In this document: positions 17,147 to 25,737 of the stretch, piece after piece
Numbering within the stretch: position 1 is the stretch's first letter
How the letters are laid out: every line of letters starts with the position of its first letter
Source: Clostridia bacterium
Lineage (GTDB): Bacteria; Bacillota; Clostridia; Christensenellales; Borkfalkiaceae
Assembly: GCA_017624285.1 (NCBI GenBank)
Contig: JAGANI010000003.1
Span: 1-36,555, forward strand
DNA: 36,555 nucleotides
Reading direction: 5' to 3'
Translations under genes and position numbers: made by a program
The notes under the pieces: model-generated
Told to the model about the DNA's origin: nothing
What the model saw: only the letters and a program-made list of their open reading frames with translations
The model's database searches: none

Positions 17147-17834
17147 TTTTATCTTCCTTTGATAAAAGATTAAATAATTCAACTTCCTTTTCCTGCAAGA
17201 TAGCGCTATAACGCTCGATTTCAGGTAAAGTTGGTCGAACGCCGTCTAAATAAACGGGTTTACCTATGGCAATTTTTTGGCGATGCCAAAACTTTTTGCG
17301 TTTTTTTAAATAAACGGGTATAATGGGCTTTTTTGCCATTAAAGCCATAAGCACCGCACCCGATTTATAGGTTTGAACGCCGTCTTCACCTTCGTTAATA
17401 TGCCCTTCAGGAAAAATAGAAACGATTTTACCTTCTTTTAACCTTGTAACGACTTCTTTAATAGAAGAAACGTCTACGTTATCCCTATCAATAGAAATAC
17501 AAAGTATATGCGTATAAAACCACGACCAAAATTTGGTGGAAAAAAGTTCCTTCATAGCGACGGTGTTTACACGCCTATACCAAATTAAAGCCTGAATTAT
17601 AACTGCATCTAAAAACCTTGCATGGTTACATGCAACTAACGCACCACCTTTAACTGCTTTTTTATACTCCGCTTTAGCGTCTTTATCGATAAAGTACACT
17701 TTATTGCGTAGCCATAATAGTAGTGGTAAAGCGCCGGTTATTTTGACAAAATCGTAAAAAAGATATCTAAATAAGCCACCATTTTTACGCTTTTTTGCCT
17801 TTTTTGCCTTGGTTGATTCTTTCTTTGAGTTCAT
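17136..17834 (-). CDS. PlsC-type acyltransferase 2
   Basis: A 232-residue membrane-associated 1-acyl-glycerol-3-phosphate acyltransferase-like protein (PlsC/LPLAT family). It has the catalytic block I NHARFLD (His71, Asp76) and block III FPEGHINEGED (141-151). A hydrophobic stretch (ITGALPLLLWL) after a lysine-rich N-terminus probably anchors it to the membrane. It is a close relative of the preceding acyltransferase: both share the V-x-ITG-x-LP-x-LL pattern, so they look like a tandem duplication. I chose the ATG at 17834, which overlaps the upstream gene by 50 bases; a TTG four codons earlier has no better ribosome binding site. It presumably acylates a lysolipid or similar acceptor with acyl-ACP; the acceptor is unknown. 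Confidence 0.87.
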   Translation of the reverse strand: MNSKKESTKAKKAKKRKNGGLFRYLFYDFVKITGALPLLLWLRNKVYFIDKDAKAEYKKAVKGGALVACNHARFLDAVIIQALIWYRRVNTVAMKELFSTKFWSWFYTHILCISIDRDNVDVSSIKEVVTRLKEGKIVSIFPEGHINEGEDGVQTYKSGAVLMALMAKKPIIPVYLKKRKKFWHRQKIAIGKPVYLDGVRPTLPEIERYSAILQEKEVELFNLLSKEDKNAK

Positions 17835-18441
17835 TTTCCATCTCAATAATTTTATTTCTCATTACGGTATTGATTTTTTCAACGTTTTCCTTTTCGGTTA
17901 AATCGTTATCAAAAATATCTTCAACGTAAATAGGCTCGCCAATTATGACGTAATTTTTTTGCTTACAAAAATAATAGCCAGTACTGTAAACAGGTATTAA
18001 CGGCGCACCGCTTTTTAAAGCGATATAAGCCGTACTTGGCTTAAATGGTAAAGGAAGTGCTTCACCTTCTTTAGGTATACGAGCTTCTGGAAAAGCGCAT
18101 ACTAGACCACCTTTTTCTAAAATCAAATCAGTTTTGTGTAAAAAGGAAAAGTCGTGGCTATCACGCTGAACTTCCAACCCACCCATACTTTTTAAAAATG
18201 GTCCTAACACGGGCTTTTTAAATAACAGCTCCGCCATAAGACATCTTATAAACCTAAATGGAAATAAGAATAGCATTTGAGCAAAATCATAAAGCGAAGT
18301 ATGGTTTGCGTACACGATTGCAGGGCCTTTAAGTTTACTGCCCTTTATTGCGTTTTTTTGGTAATAAACCTTCGTGCGGAAGATTAATAGATATGGTAAA
18401 ACCCCAGTAATCCGCACGAAAGTTTGCATAAATTTATACAT
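17785..18441 (-). CDS. PlsC-type acyltransferase 1
   Basis: A 218-residue PlsC/LPLAT-family acyltransferase. Block I is NHTSLYD (His47, Asp52) and block III FPEARIPKEGE (117-127), where the usual EG-x-R is EA-R. The N-terminal hydrophobic segment (ITGVLPYLLIF) suggests membrane association. It starts 5 bases after the transporter gene and its 3' end overlaps the second acyltransferase gene. A lysine-rich tail (GKKGKKA) ends the protein. Together with acyltransferase 2 it could fill two positions of a glycerolipid, or two different acceptors. Confidence 0.88.
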   Translation of the reverse strand: MYKFMQTFVRITGVLPYLLIFRTKVYYQKNAIKGSKLKGPAIVYANHTSLYDFAQMLFLFPFRFIRCLMAELLFKKPVLGPFLKSMGGLEVQRDSHDFSFLHKTDLILEKGGLVCAFPEARIPKEGEALPLPFKPSTAYIALKSGAPLIPVYSTGYYFCKQKNYVIIGEPIYVEDIFDNDLTEKENVEKINTVMRNKIIEMENELKERINQGKKGKKA

Positions 18442-18446
18442 AAAAA

Positions 18447-20354
18447 TTATTCCGCTACCGCTAAATCGTCGGTTTTAGCATTTAAAAGTTTATTTAAGTT
18501 AGATTGTAAAACAGCAAGCGCAACTACGTTTACAAAGAGCATGGGTAATAACGCGCCTGAAACAATATAAAGCGCTTTGTTGCCTTTTAACGTTACGCCT
18601 TTAGCTTTAGCAACTTCTTCCATATCGGCATGTAACTTTAACGCTACGAATATACCTGCAAACGGAACTAAGCAACCTAACGCCCACCATAAAATGTTTT
18701 TGCCTTTATTAGTTAACGCTTTTAAGTTTTTAAGCATTACGCCGAGCCAGATAAAACTAAAGATGAAGCCCGATAAAACTGCTAACGCAATTTGTATGAA
18801 AACAATTTCACCTTTTTCTTCAGGTTCTTCTTCCGTTATGGAAGAAATATCAAGGGACGGGTTTTGTTTTTTAAGCATTTTTGCAATTTCTGGTTGACTG
18901 TAATCTCTAGGCATTAACAAGCATAAGAAGATACCGCCTATGCAGAAGATTGAAACGATAATCGGTACGATTAAAACGCCAAAGTTAAAGGTAGCAGATG
19001 TTGCAACACCGAATTTTGAAGCTGCTTCGGTAACGTTTTCAGCCCAAACGATACCTTTAGAGAAGTCTTTGGTGATAAATAACATTTTGATATTTTCCCA
19101 CACGAGAGCGCTTGCGATAGTACCAACTATGGTAGAACAAACTGCCTGCGCTGCAAAATACATTGCAGAGTGGTTTTTACCAGTTAACTTTTCTTCGGTA
19201 GCGGCAACTTGAACGGGTACTAAGTATTGTACCATAAAGAACGCTGCAATACCCATACTACCCATTAAACCACCTAAGCATGCAATAATATATTGTATAG
19301 TTTTGTTACCACCAGTTACGAAAAGCGAAGCGGCATCAAACGATAAAATTGCAACTGCAAACGCGGCAAGACAGATTTGATAAGAAAATCTTAAGCCTTT
19401 TTTAGCCTTCATCTTACCAAATAAGTATAACATCACGGGAACTGGTGCAAAAGCACAGGTGTTTATTAAAGCCATTTCACCACCGTTAAAGCCCATACCA
19501 CCTAAGATTAAAGAGTTCATAGAAACTAAGAACATCTGTAAACCAAAGAAAGCACAACAGTTAACGGCAGTCCAACTCATAAAAGGACGACTAGAGAAAG
19601 TAAGTTTTAAACTTTCTAAAATCTTAACTCTTTCTTCCTGAGCGCCTTGTCTTTCAGGATAACCGTACTTTTCGCCTTCCTTAATAAGGAATAACGGTAT
19701 AATTATGGTAAGCATTATCGGTAATAAGACAAACACAAATATATCGATATGTAAACCAGTAGCTTCTAATAATACGGGTACTAAAGCATAAACTAAGCAG
19801 TACGAAATGGTATCAAAGAAAGACTTATAGTTGGCAACCCTTAATCTTTGAGGTTCACCCACGCAAACAGAAGTAAGCGAGCCGTAGAAAGCTATCATAC
19901 ACATAGTATAAGTTGAGAAGAACACGAGCGCCCAACAAATAAACCAAATGGTATTAAATAATTGTGCTGAATCAGTTGCAACGCCGTAACCAGAAACAGG
20001 TATCCAACACATTGCAAAGGAAACTATCATCGGTAATGCGCAAACTGCGATTGCCGGGCGACGCTTACCCCACTTTGTTTTAAGCGTATCGGTGATGTGT
20101 GCAAACGGAATATCAATAATACCGTCAAACGCTTTAGCGATAGCGTAAAGTATCGGGAAAAGCGCCGGTAAAACGTAACAAACTACACCAGTCATCGCTT
20201 GTAAATTGGCACTTGCATTACCTGCGGAAGTAAGCGCTGCAGGATTGATAGCATCGGTAAAAAAAGCACCCATTAATACCATTAAAAGATTAGGGCCAAA
20301 CCCTGAGAAAGCGTATAAAAGTTCTTTCCATTTTTTGTCTAGTGATCTAATCAT
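18447..20354 (-). CDS. GPH/MelB-type MFS transporter with C-terminal extension
   Basis: A polytopic membrane protein of the glycoside-pentoside-hexuronide:cation symporter family. The family signature is FDGIIDIPFAHITDTLKTKWGKRRP around residue 85-110 and twelve hydrophobic segments follow. The protein is 635 residues, well above the usual 450-500. The surplus at the C-terminus has about three more hydrophobic stretches after an acidic linker (EEEPEEKGE) and weakly resembles DUF4234-type membrane domains. The start at the ATG (MIRSLDKKWK) has an AGAGG-TAAGG site. Most homologues import sugars, but the animal lysolipid importer MFSD2A belongs to the same fold group. Lying between an acyl-ACP ligase and two acyltransferases, a lipid or lysolipid cargo is a reasonable hypothesis, not a proven one. 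Confidence 0.85.
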   Translation of the reverse strand: MIRSLDKKWKELLYAFSGFGPNLLMVLMGAFFTDAINPAALTSAGNASANLQAMTGVVCYVLPALFPILYAIAKAFDGIIDIPFAHITDTLKTKWGKRRPAIAVCALPMIVSFAMCWIPVSGYGVATDSAQLFNTIWFICWALVFFSTYTMCMIAFYGSLTSVCVGEPQRLRVANYKSFFDTISYCLVYALVPVLLEATGLHIDIFVFVLLPIMLTIIIPLFLIKEGEKYGYPERQGAQEERVKILESLKLTFSSRPFMSWTAVNCCAFFGLQMFLVSMNSLILGGMGFNGGEMALINTCAFAPVPVMLYLFGKMKAKKGLRFSYQICLAAFAVAILSFDAASLFVTGGNKTIQYIIACLGGLMGSMGIAAFFMVQYLVPVQVAATEEKLTGKNHSAMYFAAQAVCSTIVGTIASALVWENIKMLFITKDFSKGIVWAENVTEAASKFGVATSATFNFGVLIVPIIVSIFCIGGIFLCLLMPRDYSQPEIAKMLKKQNPSLDISSITEEEPEEKGEIVFIQIALAVLSGFIFSFIWLGVMLKNLKALTNKGKNILWWALGCLVPFAGIFVALKLHADMEEVAKAKGVTLKGNKALYIVSGALLPMLFVNVVALAVLQSNLNKLLNAKTDDLAVAE

Positions 20355-20415
20355 AAACCTTACCTCTTTCATCATTTTGTATAAAAATTTTTTTAAAAAA
20401 GTTAATTACCCACGT

Positions 20416-22290
20416 TTATAAAACGCTTTCAAGAAACTTTTTAAAATCGTTTATAGTATACAAATCCGCTTGCTGATCTTTAAGGATTTGTATGCCAAAT
20501 TCGTTAGAAATATCCGATATAAGCGCAAAATAATCCAAACTAGTACCGTTTAGGTCGAAGAAAAAATGCGCGTCGGGTAAAATATCATCTTCGTTAATCG
20601 AAAGCGCTTTAGCAAAAAGTTCTTTAACCTTTAAACCGACTTCATCTAATAAAACGTCTTGCGATAAGGCGATATCGTTGTCCGTTTTAAACTTTAATTT
20701 TGCCACTTTTTTACGGTTTAACTTAATTTCGCCGTTGCCTATAATAGAATCCGACGTAAAAAGTATTTTACCTATAACCCCGTTTATGCCTAGACGGGAA
20801 ATTTCCTCCATAGCGCTAGTTTGTAAGGAATCTAAAACTTTTTTGGTTGAATACTTATTTACTTCGATTACAAGCGAAGGAATATTATCTACCGTAGTAA
20901 TACATACCCTAACTGCACCCTTAATATTAATTTGTGTTTCGTAATACTCTGGGTTGATATTTTCGCCATCAGGACCGACTATCATATCATCCGCACGACC
21001 CTTTATAAAATATCTACCATTTATACACACGGCAACGTCTTTACTGTTATAATACCCATCGGGACGGGGTTCGAGTTTGCCATTAACGTAAATTTTACTA
21101 GCGACGGAATTGCCTTTAATTAAAAGCTCGCCACTATCGTTTAACTTATATTCTACATGTGTAAAAGGCTTGCCGATAGAACCGTCGGTTAAATGGACAA
21201 AGCGCGAAGAAGTTTCTACCGAAGTAATACCGACTTCACTCATACCGTAGCCGTTAGATAAACGATAACCTATAACGTTAAAAAACTCTAATACGTTGTG
21301 AGGGATACCACTACCCCCGCTGATTAAAAAGCGGATGCTATCGCCAAAGATAAGTTCCCTAACCGGTTTGAAAAGTTTTTTAGCTAAAAACCTGCTTTTT
21401 GTCTTTTTAACTAAATTATAGCCTTTTTCAAACTTTCTTATAGTCTTGGCATCCTTTTTTGCTAAAGCGAAACGGAATTTTTTATAAACTGTTTCCCATA
21501 AAAGCGGAACGGCAAAAATATGTGTAACTTTGTGTTTTCTAATCGTGTAAGTGATTGTATCAGGCTCTAACGACGGCAATAAGACAAACGTCCTTTGATA
21601 AAACGAAAACCACATAAACATCGCCGCTAACCCAAATATATGGTATAAGGGCAAAAATGTTAAAAGTTTAATTTCACCCTTATAATTACCGATGATTTCC
21701 GGACACGTTTTAATGATATTTGCACTATCTAAAAGTTGGTAGTAAAAATCTTTACCGCTATAAAAGCAAAGTTTACTATTTAGCGTCGTACCAGAACTCA
21801 TAACAATAATTTCATCAGCAAAGTCGTCAACTTTATCTGTAAAAGGCTGTTTAACGATATCGCCAAACTTAACCGTACTAACGCTAAAATCCTGACCATC
21901 GCTTATTACGGCAGAAACGTTATACGTTTTAATAACGTTTTCTAACCGAATTAAATCAGTACGCGTGTTTAAAAGTAACGGTTTGAAACCGCATTTAAGT
22001 AACGCCCAAAAAACCTCGACAAAAGTAACGGAGTTTTGCGCGTATAAACCGATAATATCGCCCTTAGAGGCAAAAGATAATTTATCTTTAAGAACGTGTG
22101 CGGTGGACTCTATACCCCACTCGACTTCACCATAGGTGAGTTTATTAATCCTACTACCTACGGAATACTCAAACATAACCAAATCTTTATCGGTAAAAGT
22201 TAGGTTATATATAGATTTAAAAGACTTGTCGGAAGCTTTTAAAACTTCCGTTTTATCTTTTACGTATTTTTGTAAATTTACTTTACCCAT
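20416..22290 (-). CDS. AMP-forming acyl ligase fused to acyl carrier domain
   Basis: A 624-residue two-domain protein. Residues 1 to about 535 form a full adenylate-forming ligase: A3 VMSSGTTLNSK (163-173), YHIFG (216-220), A5 NGYGMSE (346-352), aspartate in NSKD (417), arginine in KGRADD (432) and an A10-like GNGEIKLNR with Lys523. The last 80 residues are an acyl carrier domain with Ser584 in DLNGTSLDYF. It should activate a carboxylic acid and load it onto its own carrier domain. It is the first gene of the operon, 61 bases before the transporter gene, with a clear promoter 70 bases upstream. The absence of a condensation or ketosynthase domain argues against a peptide or polyketide assembly line. 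Confidence 0.9.
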   Translation of the reverse strand: MGKVNLQKYVKDKTEVLKASDKSFKSIYNLTFTDKDLVMFEYSVGSRINKLTYGEVEWGIESTAHVLKDKLSFASKGDIIGLYAQNSVTFVEVFWALLKCGFKPLLLNTRTDLIRLENVIKTYNVSAVISDGQDFSVSTVKFGDIVKQPFTDKVDDFADEIIVMSSGTTLNSKLCFYSGKDFYYQLLDSANIIKTCPEIIGNYKGEIKLLTFLPLYHIFGLAAMFMWFSFYQRTFVLLPSLEPDTITYTIRKHKVTHIFAVPLLWETVYKKFRFALAKKDAKTIRKFEKGYNLVKKTKSRFLAKKLFKPVRELIFGDSIRFLISGGSGIPHNVLEFFNVIGYRLSNGYGMSEVGITSVETSSRFVHLTDGSIGKPFTHVEYKLNDSGELLIKGNSVASKIYVNGKLEPRPDGYYNSKDVAVCINGRYFIKGRADDMIVGPDGENINPEYYETQINIKGAVRVCITTVDNIPSLVIEVNKYSTKKVLDSLQTSAMEEISRLGINGVIGKILFTSDSIIGNGEIKLNRKKVAKLKFKTDNDIALSQDVLLDEVGLKVKELFAKALSINEDDILPDAHFFFDLNGTSLDYFALISDISNEFGIQILKDQQADLYTINDFKKFLESVL

Positions 22291-22359
22291 AAAATAAAAA
22301 ACTACGTTTTATTAATATAATAAAACTAAATATCCCTTTTTACAAATATTATATAGAAT

Positions 22360-22388
22360 ATAATATCAAATAAGACGACGAAAATCAA
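22360..22388 (-). promoter_or_regulatory. Promoter of the acyl-carrier operon
   Basis: On the minus strand -35 TTGATT (22383-22388) and -10 TATTAT (22360-22365) have a 17-base spacer. The rest of the 324-base gap (22291-22614) is A/T-rich; apart from the terminator at 22566-22591 I see nothing else in it. Confidence 0.7.
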
Positions 22389-22565
22389 GAGTAAAGGTAA
22401 AAAATGTTGTTTTAAGGGTCAGTTTTTGACGGTTTTTGTAAAAAAATAGTTTATTTGAGAATAAAAATGCTCTTTTTTAGCAGTAAACTAAAATAAAAAA
22501 TCACAAAAAAGCCCAAAAAAAGCACGTTAAAAATGGATAAAAACTAAAATAAATATATATGGTAA

Positions 22566-22591
22566 ATAAAAAAACGGCTAAAAAGCCGTTT
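22566..22591 (-). terminator. Terminator of the Na/Pi cotransporter gene
   Basis: An AAACGGCT/AGCCGTTT stem with an AAAA loop is followed on the minus strand by seven T residues, 24 bases past the stop codon. Confidence 0.88.
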
Positions 22592-22614
22592 AATTATTTT
22601 ATATTAAAATTAAA

Positions 22615-24252
22615 TTAAGCAGGTCTACCTATGGAGTGTGCAACGTAATCAATATGGTCGCCGGCACGCTCTAAATTACAAACTAAGTTGATAAATACGC
22701 TACTAGATTCCGCACGACACTCGCCAGCGTTTAATCTTGCTAAGTGATCTTTAATAAGCGAGCGACGTAAGTTATCAACCTCGTCTTCTTTAGCTTCAAC
22801 TTCTTTTAGCAAGGTAGCATCGCCGTCAAACACGGCTTTTTTAGCTAAATCGGACATTTCCTCAATCTTGCCAATCATAACCATCAATTGCTCTTTAACC
22901 TTATCGGAAAAGATTAAATTTTCTTCAACCTGTTTATGGGTATATTTAGTTATGTTTTCAGCAAGCTCGCCTACACGGGCAATATCGCTTAAATTTGAAT
23001 AAAGCGCGTTGATTTCCTCTTCTTCTTTAACCGTTTTAATATGGGCAGAAATTTTAACTAGATAATCGGTAACAGATTTGGATATATCGTTTATTTTGAT
23101 GAGGTTTTCTTTAATCTTTTCAGTGATGGATTCATCTTTTGCGATAAAGCCTTCAACTGATATTTTTAAAGTCTTTGTAGAGTAATCTAATAGATACGAA
23201 ACTTCTTTATTAACAGCATTGATAGCCGCGAACGGGGTCGAAATAAGACGAGAGTCCAAGTAAATTTTTGCAACCTTTTTGTTGCCGTCTTTAACGAGAA
23301 GTTCAGAAACTTTAACGAATACTTTTGTAAACGGTAAAAATAACAAGGTACAAGTAACGTTAAAAAAGGTGTGGAACATTGCGATTTCCGTAGTGGGGTT
23401 GTGGAATAAGTTTTCCAATACGTCAACGTAAAAGTTTTTCCAACAAAGTAGTAAAATGCAAAAGATAACCGAGCCGAACATGTTAAACATTAAGTGAATT
23501 ACAGCAGCGCGCTTAGCGTTTACGTTTGTACCTAGCGACGATAAAAGTGCGGTAATACAAGTACCAATGTTAGAACCAAGTATTACGAATAATACTGCGT
23601 TGCCACCGCCACCTATCGTAATACCTGCACCAGCCATAGATATAACGATAGTAGTCATAGCAGAACTTGACTGAATAAGCGCCGTTATCAACGCGCCTAT
23701 AACTACTAATAATAAAGGATTGTTTACGGATGCCAAAACATTTAAAAGCGCTTGACTTTCCCTAAAAATCTTCATAGAATCACTCATTACGTCAAGGCCT
23801 AAAAAAACAAGACCTATGCCCGCAATCAAGTTGCCGATGTTTTTAACCTTTTCTTTTTTAGAAAAAATAGTGACAAAAACACCGATACCGGCAAAACCCA
23901 TTGCTATTGCAGCAAAGTCGAAACTTTGCAAAGCAGCGATTTGCGCCGTTATCGTAGTACCGATATTTGCACCCATAATAACAGACGTCGCTTGATGAAG
24001 AGTCATCAAACCAGAGTTTACCAAACCTACTACCATGACGGTTGTAAGAGAAGAACTTTGCACCCCTGCCGTTACTACTGCGCCAATACCGCAACCAACA
24101 ACTCTGTTTGAAGAAGTCTTGTTGAGTAATGAACGAATTTTACTATTCGCTAATGCTTTAACGTTATCGGACAGCATATTACAGCCGACCAAAAACACAC
24201 CTATGCCCGCTAAAAGAGCGAACACTGCATATACGTAATCCATATATTGCAT
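22615..24252 (-). CDS. Na/Pi cotransporter with PhoU-like domain
   Basis: A 545-residue NptA/YjbB-type sodium-dependent phosphate transporter of the inner membrane. The two inverted Na/Pi repeats carry the QSSS motifs VQSSSLTTVMV and IQSSSAMTTIVIS, and eight or more hydrophobic segments fill the first 320 residues. Residues from about 340 to the end form a helical PhoU-like domain (helices with many Glu/Lys, ending with NLERAGDHIDYVAHSIGRP). Homologues may move phosphate in or out. The start is the ATG with an AGGAG 7 bases upstream; an ORF extension two codons back begins with TTG and is not needed. Single-gene unit with its own promoter and terminator. Confidence 0.92.
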   Translation of the reverse strand: MQYMDYVYAVFALLAGIGVFLVGCNMLSDNVKALANSKIRSLLNKTSSNRVVGCGIGAVVTAGVQSSSLTTVMVVGLVNSGLMTLHQATSVIMGANIGTTITAQIAALQSFDFAAIAMGFAGIGVFVTIFSKKEKVKNIGNLIAGIGLVFLGLDVMSDSMKIFRESQALLNVLASVNNPLLLVVIGALITALIQSSSAMTTIVISMAGAGITIGGGGNAVLFVILGSNIGTCITALLSSLGTNVNAKRAAVIHLMFNMFGSVIFCILLLCWKNFYVDVLENLFHNPTTEIAMFHTFFNVTCTLLFLPFTKVFVKVSELLVKDGNKKVAKIYLDSRLISTPFAAINAVNKEVSYLLDYSTKTLKISVEGFIAKDESITEKIKENLIKINDISKSVTDYLVKISAHIKTVKEEEEINALYSNLSDIARVGELAENITKYTHKQVEENLIFSDKVKEQLMVMIGKIEEMSDLAKKAVFDGDATLLKEVEAKEDEVDNLRRSLIKDHLARLNAGECRAESSSVFINLVCNLERAGDHIDYVAHSIGRPA

Positions 24253-24285
24253 AATCAATCTCCTATTCTCTGATTATTCAACCAT

Positions 24286-24314
24286 ATTTTAGCAAATCTA
24301 TAAAAATTTGTCAA
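24286..24314 (-). promoter_or_regulatory. Promoter of the Na/Pi cotransporter gene
   Basis: -35 TTGACA (24309-24314), 17-base spacer and extended -10 TGCTAAAAT (-10 hexamer 24286-24291) on the minus strand. No obvious Pho box was seen. Confidence 0.85.
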
Positions 24315-24431
24315 AGATTGTCGATATAAAACCAAAATATTTATCGATAAAAAATAGTTATTATTTTAATTGAATTTTTCTATCTATATTACATATTTTA
24401 GCATTATAATAACTAACTTGCTTTTTTTACA

Positions 24432-24466
24432 TTAAAAAACCGCCGTTTTAACAAAAACAGCGGTAT
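24432..24466 (-). terminator. Terminator-like hairpin after the HNH gene
   Basis: On the minus strand ACCGCTGTTTT pairs imperfectly with AAAACGGCGGT and is followed by a run of T residues, about 20 bases past the HNH stop codon. Confidence 0.7.
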
Positions 24467-24483
24467 ACGTATACTATTATTTA

Positions 24484-24927
24484 TTAATTTTCTTCTTTAA
24501 CATAGCGTTTTAGATAAGTCAAATCTAACTGCCACTCCGGTATTAAATTACGCCTTTGGTGATCTATATTTGCCTTAGCCAAATCAGAACGCATCTCGCT
24601 ATACGTGATACCATTTACGCGCATATACCAATTTTCAAAAATTTCCCCTTTGCCGATTAAAGTAGATCTACCTATATGTATTGCGCCGTGGCACATAGAA
24701 CATACCGCAACGACGTCTACTAGTTTTTGTACCTTGTTAACTTCGTCATACTCCCAACGCTCGTGCGCTTCTAAACGCTTAACTTCTCTACCACAAATCA
24801 TACATCTGCCGTTTGCCCTATCGTAAGCATCGTGGCGGATAAAATCCCACTGTTTTTTAGTAAGGATGCTTCTTAAATTAGAATACCAGCATGAGTCAGG
24901 TACAAGTTCAAAATTAAGTTTACGCAA
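24484..24927 (-). CDS. HNH-type zinc protein, possible endonuclease
   Basis: A 147-residue protein with the layout of an HNH nuclease: a first zinc pair C42-x2-C45 (CMICG), then AHERWEYDE (H55, E56), then CSMCHGAIHIG (C76, C79, H80, H84). I do not recognise a specific family with certainty. It starts at TTG (MRKLNFELVP): no ATG is available in the conserved-looking N-terminus and an AAGGCGG site lies about 9 bases upstream. The gene stands alone, with no methyltransferase, restriction or phage gene nearby, so a restriction role is not supported. A DNA-binding or nicking housekeeping function is possible. Confidence 0.75.
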   Translation of the reverse strand: MRKLNFELVPDSCWYSNLRSILTKKQWDFIRHDAYDRANGRCMICGREVKRLEAHERWEYDEVNKVQKLVDVVAVCSMCHGAIHIGRSTLIGKGEIFENWYMRVNGITYSEMRSDLAKANIDHQRRNLIPEWQLDLTYLKRYVKEEN

Positions 24928-25031
24928 GTATTAGCACCGCCTTTTTTATAAAATTATACCACTTAATTGAAAAAAATACAAGATAATTACCATTGAAGGC
25001 ATAAAGTTTTGCTTCCTTACATATTAATCCG

Positions 25032-25060
25032 TTGACAAGTGTTTTTAACGGTTGTATAAT
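25032..25060 (+). promoter_or_regulatory. mntP promoter, TTGACA-17-TATAAT
   Basis: Perfect consensus: -35 TTGACA at 25032-25037, -10 TATAAT at 25055-25060, 17-base spacer. The leader is only about 22 nt, so there is no space for a yybP-ykoY manganese riboswitch. Confidence 0.9.
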
Positions 25061-25088
25061 ACCTTTAACTATTTTTAGGGGATTTATT

Positions 25089-25664
25089 TTGGATTTTATC
25101 TTCTTTTTTAACAGCGTTTTACTTGGCGTAGGTCTTGCAATGGATGCCTTTTCAGTTTCGGTAGCAAACGGCATGCATGACCCGTTAATGGGTAAAAGCA
25201 AAACTCTTTTAATACCGTCTATTTTTGCTTTTTTTCAATGGCTTATGCCAATGATAGGCTGGCTACTTGTAAGTTTTATAGCAAAAGCTTTTTCTGTTTT
25301 TGAAAAATTTATACCATTTATTGCGCTAGCGCTTTTACTATTTATAGGTATTAAAATGATAGTTGAAAGCGTATGTAAAAAAGAAAACGTGGAAGAAGTT
25401 AAAACAGGCTTTTTTGCATTGATTATGCAAGGGATAGCAACTTCCATTGATGCGTTATCCGTTGGGTTTACGATAGCATCTTATACTCTTTTTGAAGCGT
25501 TTGTTTCCACCATAATTATTGCCGTAGTTACTTTTGGTATTTGTATAGTTGGCGTATTTATAGGTAAAAAAGCAGGCAAAATATTTAAAGGCAAAGCGGA
25601 AATTATCGGTGGTATAATACTTATCTTAATAGGGATAGAAATATTTTTATCAGGCGTTTTATAA
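25089..25664 (+). CDS. mntP: MntP-type manganese efflux pump
   Basis: A 191-residue inner-membrane protein with six hydrophobic segments and the two duplicated metal-binding motifs of the MntP family: GLAMDAFSVSVANG near the N-terminus and ATSIDALSVGF in the second half. Family members export Mn(II) and protect against manganese excess. I put the start at TTG (LDFIFFFNSVLL): AGGGG lies 7 bases upstream and the resulting length is typical. The reading frame runs back to 25032, but that part holds the promoter. It is convergent with the YgjV gene and has a shared terminator. Confidence 0.9.
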   Translation: MDFIFFFNSVLLGVGLAMDAFSVSVANGMHDPLMGKSKTLLIPSIFAFFQWLMPMIGWLLVSFIAKAFSVFEKFIPFIALALLLFIGIKMIVESVCKKENVEEVKTGFFALIMQGIATSIDALSVGFTIASYTLFEAFVSTIIIAVVTFGICIVGVFIGKKAGKIFKGKAEIIGGIILILIGIEIFLSGVL

Positions 25665-25710
25665 AAACAACGATATACGTGGTGTTTTATTTTTAAATTT
25701 AATAAAAATT

Positions 25711-25737
25711 AAAGGCGTATTAAATACGCCTTTTTTT
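25711..25737. terminator. Bidirectional terminator between mntP and the YgjV gene
   Basis: A perfect AAAGGCGTAT/ATACGCCTTT stem with a three-base loop has seven T residues on the plus side and an AT-rich tract on the minus side. It closes both convergent genes. Confidence 0.88.

Noticed and set aside
14432..22290. Non-ribosomal peptide or polyketide cluster
   Set aside because: There are ligases, carriers and a PPTase, but no condensation, ketosynthase, acyltransferase-in-cis, reductase or thioesterase domain anywhere in the operon.
24484..24927. Restriction or homing system based on the HNH protein
   Set aside because: No methyltransferase, specificity subunit, intron or phage gene nearby; the gene stands alone with its own terminator.
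25038..25088. yybP-ykoY manganese riboswitch in front of mntP
   Set aside because: The leader between the predicted start of transcription and the TTG codon is only about 22 nt, too short for the riboswitch.
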